From NCBI GenBank assembly GCA_965218775.1, contig CBDCLS010000005.1, forward strand, positions 1,984,001 to 2,048,000: DNA of 64,000 nt, written 5' to 3'. The notes beneath the pieces were generated by a model. That model was not told where the DNA came from and ran no database searches. It saw only the letters and a program-made list of their open reading frames with translations. Positions 58,057 through 64,000 of this stretch are shown in pieces (within the stretch, counting starts at the first letter, position 1; every line of letters starts with the position of its first letter). This DNA is from CAUZIZ01 sp965218775 (lineage in GTDB: Bacteria; Acidobacteriota; UBA6911; RPQK01; JAJDTT01). Position numbers and translations under genes: made by a program.

Positions 58057-59745
58057 CCCGGATTTCTCAAAGACAAGAAAAAGCAGTCAGCTCTATGTGA
58101 TATAAAGTCTTTGTTATCAGATACTTAATAATCACAAGGAGCTGACTACTATGACCACAGAGTGTATCGCTTCCAAGCTGGAGTTTCAAGAGCTAGAAGG
58201 GCGCCGAGTCGAGGCAGAATTCAATGGGGGGCAGATCACCTCAGACTCCGGGGGGTTGCTGTTACGGGAGGTGGAGAGCCGCTATGGGTTCATTAGCGGC
58301 TTGGCCGCCTGCTTTGGGGACCGGCGCGATCCTCGCTTCACCGAGTTCAGTGTGGAGGAACTGGTGGGGCAGCGGATTTACGGACTGGCCCTAGGCTATG
58401 AGGATGTCAACGATCATGAGGAGCTCCGGGCAGATCCGCTGATGGCGGTGTTGGTCGGCAAGGAAGATCCCTTGGGGAGGGATCGGCGAGCGGAAGCGGA
58501 TCGAGGCAAGGCGTGTGCGGGCAAGAGCACCCTCAATCGTTTGGAGTTGTCCTCGGTGACGCAGGATAAATATCGCAAGACGCCGGTGGATGAAGCCGCG
58601 GTCGAAGCGTTTTTGGTGGAGCAGTTCATTCGGGTGCGAGGCGGGAAACCGAAGGAGTTGGTCTTGGACCTGGATGCGACGGATGATCCGCTGCACGGAG
58701 AACAGGAGGGTCGTTTCTACCATGGCTACTACCGGTGTTACTGCTACCTGCCGCTGTATGTGTTTTGCGAGGGGTATGTGCTGGGGGCCAAGCTGCGGGT
58801 GTCGAACCTGGATGGCTCCGAAGGAGCGGTCCAGGAGATGGAGCGGATGGTGGGACAACTGCGGGCGAAGTGGCCGAAGGTCCGCATTACTCTGCGGGCG
58901 GACAGCAGCTTTGCCCGCGAGGCGTTGATGAAATGGTGTGAGGAGCATCGAGTGGATTACGTCTTCGGTCTGGCCCGCAATCAGCGCTTAGAGGGGGCCC
59001 TGGAGTCCGAGTTGGAACAGGCCCAGGCACTGCAACAAGCCAACGGCAGCAGCGCCCGAGTCTACAAGGACTTTCGTTACCAGACGCGCAAAAGCTGGAG
59101 TCAAGAGCGGCGAGTGGTGGGCAAGGCCGAGTACACGGGTAAGGGATCCAATCCCCGCTTTGTCGTCACCTCGCTGGGAGCGAAGCGGTGGCCCGCCCAA
59201 AAGCTGTACGAGGAGCTGTACTGCGCGCGAGGGGAAGCGGAGAATCGGATTAAGGAGCAGCAGCTAGAGCTGTTTGCCGATCGGACCTCGACGCACCGCA
59301 TGAAGAGCAATCAGCTGCGCCTGTGGTTTTCCTCGGTGGCTTACAATCTGCTGCACACGCTCAGGTGTGTCGCTTTGAAGGGGACCCAGTGGGCGAAGGC
59401 GCAATGCCAGACGATTCGCCTCAAACTGTTGAAGATAGGAGGCCAGATTCGGGTCAGTGTCCGACGGGTGAGCTTGTCGCTGAGCGAGGGTTATCCTTAC
59501 CAAACACTCTACGCCCAAACCTTGGCCCAGCTTCAACAGCTCGGCTGAGCGGAGGCAAACCGGAAATCCCAACCATCTGCAACTGAGGCGGCTGAGGTGT
59601 GTCTGAAAAACCGGTTTTCCGCCTTCAACATAGGTGTCACCAAGCTCTCGCACTCTACAGTGCCCTCAACTGAGACTTCGGCTCAAACCAGAGTCGAAAA
59701 ATCGACTAAAATCAGCCTTTCTGCTTTCACTATGAGAAATCCGGG
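58057..59745 (+). mobile_element. IS1380-family insertion sequence
   Basis: Terminal inverted repeats CCCGGATTTCTCA (58057-58069) and its complement (59733-59745) are flanked by TTAA on both sides (58053-58056 and 59746-59749). The length, 1689 bp, and the single transposase gene are normal for IS1380. The right end lies 5 bases from a hexamer-repeat hairpin (59751). Its ends resemble those of the MITE at 40917. Confidence 0.95.
58151..59548 (+). CDS. IS1380-family transposase
   Basis: The 465-residue protein is a typical IS1380 transposase: FNGGQITSDSGGLLLREV near the start, RIYGLALGYEDVNDHEELRADP, first catalytic Asp in LVLDLDATDDPLHG, then a second in ITLRADSSFAREALMKWCEEH and the Glu in ARGEAENRIKEQQLELFADRTS. 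The frame is intact. Confidence 0.96.
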   Translation: MTTECIASKLEFQELEGRRVEAEFNGGQITSDSGGLLLREVESRYGFISGLAACFGDRRDPRFTEFSVEELVGQRIYGLALGYEDVNDHEELRADPLMAVLVGKEDPLGRDRRAEADRGKACAGKSTLNRLELSSVTQDKYRKTPVDEAAVEAFLVEQFIRVRGGKPKELVLDLDATDDPLHGEQEGRFYHGYYRCYCYLPLYVFCEGYVLGAKLRVSNLDGSEGAVQEMERMVGQLRAKWPKVRITLRADSSFAREALMKWCEEHRVDYVFGLARNQRLEGALESELEQAQALQQANGSSARVYKDFRYQTRKSWSQERRVVGKAEYTGKGSNPRFVVTSLGAKRWPAQKLYEELYCARGEAENRIKEQQLELFADRTSTHRMKSNQLRLWFSSVAYNLLHTLRCVALKGTQWAKAQCQTIRLKLLKIGGQIRVSVRRVSLSLSEGYPYQTLYAQTLAQLQQLG

Positions 59746-59750
59746 TTAAC

Positions 59751-59863
59751 CCCTTGCCTTTGCCCTTGCCCGTGCCCGTGCGCTTTCCGACAATCGTCTC
59801 GACTTTCTCTGGCAGCAAGAGATGAATTCCGGGCACGGGCACGGGCAAAGGCAAGGGCAAGGG
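59751..59863. repeat. Hexamer-repeat hairpin, ORF-less
   Basis: The left arm 59751-59781 (CCCTTG and CCCGTG hexamers) is the near-perfect reverse complement of the right arm 59831-59863. The 49-base interior has no gene. It lies just downstream of the GH10-like gene at 59917 (minus strand), where it could serve as a terminator. Same family as 6277 and 62275 and the arms of 40691-41513. Confidence 0.85.
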
Positions 59864-59916
59864 AGGGCGCTAGACACAGACGCCGCGCCTTGGGTCTGCC
59901 ACGGCGAGGCGTTGGC

Positions 59917-61503
59917 TCAGGTCACATAAAATTCATACGGGCCCAGGTCCGGATCTACGTACCCCCGGTGAAAGTTCTTTCCCATGAGATACCGGGTTTC
60001 CAACTCCACGTCGTTCACGGCGATCTCCGGGCTGACTTCAGGGTCCCGCTTCAGCAGCGTTACCTCCAGTGTGTTGATTCCCTTCACAGGCCAGTACTCG
60101 GGCTCCAACATGTAAACGAACCAGTACCCGAAGACCCGATACCGAGGAGCGTGCATCTTGTACATGTGGTTGATTTTCCGCAGCGTCGTTCCGGGAAGAT
60201 CTCGACCATTGAGGCGAAAACGGAGACGATCCAACTCTGTGGTCTGGGTCACGCGTATCCTAAGAAGAACTTCGTGCACGCGTCCGGCGCGATCCCAACG
60301 GGGTAGGTCGTCACTAATGCGGAAGTCCAGCCGAGCCGGCCGACCGACGACCAGCTTGGCGGGTAGCAGGGCTGGGGTGTCCAGGCTGGTATTCTCGACG
60401 GGGCGCCCCGGTTCGGTCAGCAGGTGATAGTGCTTGTCCTTTGGCTCCATGAGTTTGGGGTAGGGCAGCTCCCGCAGCTTCTGGTAGAAGGGTGACTCGT
60501 AGGGCCAGTCGAGGAACCAGCCCCGATCCAGAAAGAGGCCGTCGATTCCCTGAGCCCAGTAGTTGCAGGCGGTGGCTCGAACCATCTCAACGGTCTCGAC
60601 GTCGACCCGGTCCGTGTTGACGACGTTCTGGATTGCCGCCAGGATCCGGGTGCTCGAATTCCTGGCAGCCGCCACCAGGGGACGAAAATCGGCCATCTGG
60701 TTGACAATACCGGGTCTGTCCTGAACTACCAGGGTATCCACGATCCCCTGGCGAATCCATTCCTTGACGTCCATGCCGACCGAGCGAAAAGCTTCCAGGT
60801 TCGTGGAGACACGGATCAGCAGCTCCCGGTTTGCTCCACTCGCCTTCACCGTCTCGTAGACGTGCCCGATCCACTCCGTCAGGATGGGGCGCCCCTGCTC
60901 CACCTGATCCGGATGAAAGAAATAGGGATAGCTATTGAGATTCAGCTCGAACCCGTCCACCGGGTAGCGCTGGACGGTCTCCTCCACGATGGCAAAGCGT
61001 TCATCTCTTGCCTCCTGGTGCCTGAAATCCAGGCATCCGAAGGCGGGATGATTAGAATCCAAGCTCCCATCGGCCCCTATTTCCAGGTGCTTGTTGTTCC
61101 AACGAAAATCCGAGACTCGCACCCAGACGGTGCCCTCACCCCGGGGCACGGCCGGCCACTGCACATTCAGGGAGGGGTAGACGAGGATGCCTTCGGACCG
61201 CGCCCGGTCGCAGATAATGCGTAGCGGATCGTTCCCCTCTTCAATCATCATCTTGGCGTTCTGATGGGCGCGCCGCCAGATGAGGTGTGGCCACTTCTCC
61301 ACGTTATGGCCCCAGAGTTCGCCCGCCTGGGTGTCGTGCAGCATGGTGCGACCCTCGCCCAGAGCGAAGACCAGGGCCTCGACTGGAGTACCCAGCAACT
61401 CGTCGACTGCCGCCTCGAACTCCTCCTTTTGCTGAGGAGGTTCGTACATGTAGATCAGGGGATGGCGCCCGTCGTTGTAGAAGAAAATACGTGGTTTGCC
61501 CAT
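59917..61503 (-). CDS. GH10-like TIM-barrel protein (GHL10/DUF type) with C-terminal beta domain
   Basis: The 528-residue protein starts MGKPRIFFYNDGRHPLIYMYEPP without a signal sequence. Residues about 40-380 form a putative (beta/alpha)8 barrel with VYPSLNVQ, DGFELNLNSYPYFFHP, RVSTNLEAFRSVGMDVKEWI, LVVQDRPG and GIDGLFLDRGWFLDWP, as in glycoside-hydrolase-like families close to GH10. The last 133 residues (from ISDDLPRWDRAGRV) are a beta domain that also occurs in 61593-62237. Substrate is unknown. The absence of a leader is odd because the paralogue has a Tat leader. Confidence 0.72.
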   Translation of the reverse strand: MGKPRIFFYNDGRHPLIYMYEPPQQKEEFEAAVDELLGTPVEALVFALGEGRTMLHDTQAGELWGHNVEKWPHLIWRRAHQNAKMMIEEGNDPLRIICDRARSEGILVYPSLNVQWPAVPRGEGTVWVRVSDFRWNNKHLEIGADGSLDSNHPAFGCLDFRHQEARDERFAIVEETVQRYPVDGFELNLNSYPYFFHPDQVEQGRPILTEWIGHVYETVKASGANRELLIRVSTNLEAFRSVGMDVKEWIRQGIVDTLVVQDRPGIVNQMADFRPLVAAARNSSTRILAAIQNVVNTDRVDVETVEMVRATACNYWAQGIDGLFLDRGWFLDWPYESPFYQKLRELPYPKLMEPKDKHYHLLTEPGRPVENTSLDTPALLPAKLVVGRPARLDFRISDDLPRWDRAGRVHEVLLRIRVTQTTELDRLRFRLNGRDLPGTTLRKINHMYKMHAPRYRVFGYWFVYMLEPEYWPVKGINTLEVTLLKRDPEVSPEIAVNDVELETRYLMGKNFHRGYVDPDLGPYEFYVT

Positions 61504-61592
61504 CAGTTCAAATCTTCAGAAAGCCGAAAACCCTGGACCCTGGTCTGGATCATCCAGCTCTTTCGTCCGGTAGAAGTCTCCGCCTTCTACCC

Positions 61593-62237
61593 TCATCCTC
61601 TGTTCATCGCGGATCCGATCCCCAGTCGGATTGTGGCCTCATTGCCTCCGAGAACCTCGGGGTCTCGTCCTCGGCCCGAGTGCTTTCCCCTCAAGTACTT
61701 AACCTCCAGCTCCACATCCCGCAGCTCTACAGGAGGCGTCACATCAGGGTCGCGTTCGAGTAGGATGACCTCGAGACGATTCTTGCCCTTCACCGGCCAC
61801 TGTTGGGCTTCAAGACGGAAGATGAACCAGTAACCGAAGATCCGGCCCCTGGGTCCTCGCATCACATACATCTGGTTGATTTTCCGCATCCCCTTCTTAG
61901 GCAGCTTCCGGCCGTTGAGCTTGAAACTCAAACGGTCCAACTCGGTCGTTCCACCAATTCGAAAACGCAGAAGCAGCTCGTGGACCCGTCCCAGCCGATC
62001 CCAGCTTGGAAGGTCATCCGCTATCTCCAGCTCGTCCACGGCGGCTTCGAACTCCTGCCTCTCCATGGGCGGCTCGTACATGTAGATGGCAGGATGGCGG
62101 GAGTCGTGAAAGAACATGATGCGGGGACGCCGCCCACCGCTCTTGAAGGTTTGACCCTGACTGCCGCCCCGGGATAAGCCCGTGCTGGAGAACAGTGCCC
62201 CCGTCAAAGCCGCCTTGAAGAATCCGCGTCGTCTCAT
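61593..62237 (-). CDS. Barrel-less paralogue of the GH10-like protein
   Basis: The 214-residue protein has a Tat-like leader (MRRRGFFKAALTGALFSSTGLS), then RIMFFHDSRHPAIYMYEPPMERQEFEAAVDEL, which matches residues 5-36 of its neighbour. It continues directly with IADDLPSWDRLGRVHELLLRF, matching residue 396 onward. About 358 residues, the whole barrel, are missing and the frame is kept. Either this is a deletion pseudogene that stays open or a domain-only binding protein. It lies 89 bases upstream of the full-length gene on the same strand, so the two are a tandem duplication. Confidence 0.75.
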   Translation of the reverse strand: MRRRGFFKAALTGALFSSTGLSRGGSQGQTFKSGGRRPRIMFFHDSRHPAIYMYEPPMERQEFEAAVDELEIADDLPSWDRLGRVHELLLRFRIGGTTELDRLSFKLNGRKLPKKGMRKINQMYVMRGPRGRIFGYWFIFRLEAQQWPVKGKNRLEVILLERDPDVTPPVELRDVELEVKYLRGKHSGRGRDPEVLGGNEATIRLGIGSAMNRG

Positions 62238-62274
62238 TTGTATTTCCTGCTGCGCTGCGTGATATCCCGTCAGT

Positions 62275-62402
62275 CCCGTGCCCGTGCCCTTGCCCGTGCC
62301 TTTGCCCTGACTTCATCTTGCATCCAGACAAGAAGAACGGCAGTTGATTGGCCGGCAGAGCAAGGGCAAAGGCAAGGGCACGGGCACGGGCACGGGCAAG
62401 GG
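62275..62402. repeat. Hexamer-repeat hairpin, ORF-less
   Basis: Left arm 62275-62308 (CCCGTG, CCCTTG units) pairs with right arm 62360-62402 (GGGCAAGGGCACGGG type). The 51-base interior holds no gene. It fills the gap between the oxidoreductase gene end and the barrel-less paralogue. Fourth member of the hexamer family in the window. Confidence 0.85.
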
Positions 62403-62428
62403 TAGGTACTCGACAACTTGGGACCCCC

Positions 62429-63649
62429 TTACCGGAACCAGGCGTAGTTCAGTCCAAGGGAGCGGTCCTTCAGGGGGAGTTCCACCCGCTCTCCTCCCCT
62501 TGCTGAGGAGAGCTTCAGGGCGATCTCCACCTCGATGGCCATCGCCACCTTGCGTCCGGAGTTCTTGGGCTCGTCTCGCGTCCCTGCCAGGCACTTCAGG
62601 GCGTCATCCAGGCAGTAGACCGCTCCATACGGACCCACGAATTGAGGGTCCGGCCAGGGCATCTCCACACGCGTCGTGCGGCCCGAGAGCGCCTTCGCGT
62701 CTTGCCACAGCTTCCATCCCGTGGCCCGGTCAAAGACGATCTCCCCCTCCTCTCCGCTGACCCGGATCATGGAACCTCCGGGACGATAGTGTACGACCTG
62801 GCCCTTCTGGGTCACCATCATTCCTTGGCCCACAAATTCGCTGCTTCCGTTTTCTCGACGTGGTTCATCTCCAGTGGCGCTGACCCAGGCCGGAGGACTG
62901 TCGATGAAATGGGTCCAGTTCTGGTGCTGAGAAAGATAGAAACCGGCTTCGATGGAGCGGATCTGGCCCAGGGTACCGTTGTCCACCAGTTCCCTGGCCT
63001 TATCGAAGGAGGGATGGGTGGTCGTGATAGCCCCGCAGACCAGAGGTGCGCCAGCCTCAGCGCACTTGTTCACCATCGAATCGGCTTCCTCCAGGGTGAA
63101 AGCCATGGGTTTCTCGGTGATGACAGCCTTGGCACCGTGCTCCACCGCGGCAGCGGTTAGGTAGGCTCGTCCCTTCACGTTGGTGCACACCGCCACGATG
63201 TCCAGGCGTTCCTTGCGCATCATCTCGATGGCGTCGGTGTAGAGGCCCTTCAGACCATAGCGTTCGCCAAAGATCTCGAGCCGCTTCTGGTCTCTTTCTG
63301 CGCCCGCCACCAGTTCAACCTCGTCACGGCCAACCAACGCCTCCGAGTAGGAAATGGGCAGTCCTTCATTCCCCGGATGGTCGTGATGATAGAACTTGCG
63401 ATGAACGTCGATGTCGTCGGGGTTGGGCCGGGGACCCTCCAGATCGTAGGCCGGATCATGATAGGTGCCCTGCCGATGCTCCCCGCCCCGTTTGGCCAGG
63501 TCGTAGAGAACACCCGTCCAACCCAGGCCAATGACTCCGGCTCGGTACTTGGGCCGGGCGGCTGAGGCCGCACCTGCGGCGACGGAGGCGCCCGTACCCA
63601 GGGCCGCTGCCGTCCCGGCTGCAGTTCTGAGAAAATCTCGTCGAATCAT
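62429..63649 (-). CDS. Tat-exported Gfo/Idh/MocA-family oxidoreductase
   Basis: The 406-residue protein has a twin-arginine leader (MIRRDFLRTAAGTAAALGTGASVAAGAASA) and an N-terminal Rossmann fold (YRAGVIGLGWTGVLY), the family motif TEKPMAFTLEEADSM with the conserved Lys-Pro, and a C-terminal beta-sheet domain (FVGQGMMVTQKGQVVHYRPGG). Such proteins act on sugars or inositols with NAD(P); exported forms such as glucose-fructose oxidoreductase hold the cofactor tightly. In this neighbourhood a sugar substrate is likely. Confidence 0.88.
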   Translation of the reverse strand: MIRRDFLRTAAGTAAALGTGASVAAGAASAARPKYRAGVIGLGWTGVLYDLAKRGGEHRQGTYHDPAYDLEGPRPNPDDIDVHRKFYHHDHPGNEGLPISYSEALVGRDEVELVAGAERDQKRLEIFGERYGLKGLYTDAIEMMRKERLDIVAVCTNVKGRAYLTAAAVEHGAKAVITEKPMAFTLEEADSMVNKCAEAGAPLVCGAITTTHPSFDKARELVDNGTLGQIRSIEAGFYLSQHQNWTHFIDSPPAWVSATGDEPRRENGSSEFVGQGMMVTQKGQVVHYRPGGSMIRVSGEEGEIVFDRATGWKLWQDAKALSGRTTRVEMPWPDPQFVGPYGAVYCLDDALKCLAGTRDEPKNSGRKVAMAIEVEIALKLSSARGGERVELPLKDRSLGLNYAWFR

Positions 63650-63738
63650 GATTGCTTACCTCTGAAAGATTGGGATGAATCGGGTTCCTTCTGGTTTTCG
63701 CACGTTGGTCCACGCGATGCAAGTGGGGTGATGCTCGC

Positions 63739-64000
63739 TCAGGCGGCGGTGCCATAGTCGAGCCGGATCTGGACCTCCTCTACCGTCACGGGTCCAAGTA
63801 GGCGGAGATTCCGGCTGGCGAGGCGGACCCGAAATCGGTTGATTCCCTTCTGGAGAGGTGGTACCGGGAGCCGATACTCCATCCAGTACTTCCAGACGTA
63901 CATGTGCTCATCGTCGATCCTGAGTCTGCCGCTCTCGGAATCCAGGCCCACACCGTTGAGGCTGATCTCGAGCTTGTCCTCCGCATGGTAGCCCTCGAGC
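63739..64000 (-). CDS. C-terminal end of an exported GH-like protein (cut by window edge)
   Basis: The frame is open from the right edge to the stop at 63739. It reads LEGYHAEDKLEISLNGVGLDSESGRLRIDDEHMYVWKYWMEYRLPVPPLQKGINRFRVRLASRN, which is the same type of beta domain as the C-termini at 59917 and 61593 (LNGR..LP, YWFVYML, GINTLEVTLL). It is probably the end of another barrel protein of this group. The start lies outside the window. Confidence 0.7.
   Translation of the reverse strand, partial: LEGYHAEDKLEISLNGVGLDSESGRLRIDDEHMYVWKYWMEYRLPVPPLQKGINRFRVRLASRNLRLLGPVTVEEVQIRLDYGTAA

Overview
The window looks like accessory chromosome from an environmental heterotroph. Secreted Planctomycete-type c-type cytochromes (PSCyt1/DUF1549/DUF1553) paired with Tat-exported DUF1501 proteins, many beta-propeller hydrolase-like exoproteins, twin-arginine leaders, occasional TTG/GTG starts and a dense load of IS elements and decayed genes fit Planctomycetota, Verrucomicrobiota or Acidobacteriota. 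No rRNA, tRNA or ribosomal protein gene is present, so the phylum is an inference.

Layout. 0-11 kb: an edge-truncated membrane protein, a gamma-glutamyltranspeptidase, a two-ORF insertion sequence, an exported alpha/beta hydrolase, inositol-catabolism IolD and an MFS exporter. 10-16.3 kb: a divergent pair of exported proteins that both join CxxCH haem sites to squalene-cyclase-like repeats, one of 1604 aa. 16.3-20.8 kb: a 130-bp repeat array, a sodium:solute symporter, then a toxin-antitoxin island (VapBC, a decayed DUF4160/DUF2442 pair, HicBA). 21-29.4 kb: a tight operon (dimethylformamidase-like protein, sialidase-like protein, galactonate dehydratase), a C45 autoproteolytic amidase, a Kelch protein and a second VapBC. 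29.6-40.5 kb: two tandem DUF1549/DUF1553 plus DUF1501 pairs, the first split by an IS256-family element, then a sialidase-like protein.

40.5-53.7 kb is rich in carbohydrate-type beta-propellers and their wrecks. A sialidase-like gene at 40.5-41.7 kb is interrupted by an element with long hexamer-repeat inverted arms that carries a 23S-IVP/S23-type four-helix-bundle gene. That gene is in turn split by a 175-bp MITE whose ends resemble those of the IS1380-family element at 58.1-59.7 kb. Removing the MITE in silico restores the small gene, and removing the larger element restores the sialidase reading frame. ORF-less hairpins made of the same hexamers occur at 6.3, 59.8 and 62.3 kb. I regard this putative IVP mobile element family as the most novel item in the window.

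53.9-57.7 kb carries an NtrC-type regulator, a sensor kinase and a coiled-coil lipoprotein, resembling the enterobacterial GlrR/GlrK/QseG set, with two sigma-54-like promoter matches beside it. 59.9-64 kb holds sugar-related exported proteins: a GH10-like TIM-barrel protein, a paralogue that has lost the whole barrel, a Gfo/Idh/MocA oxidoreductase and the end of another related protein.

Functionally the region suggests scavenging of sugars, sugar acids, inositol, amides and gamma-glutamyl compounds, with much gene decay driven by insertion elements.
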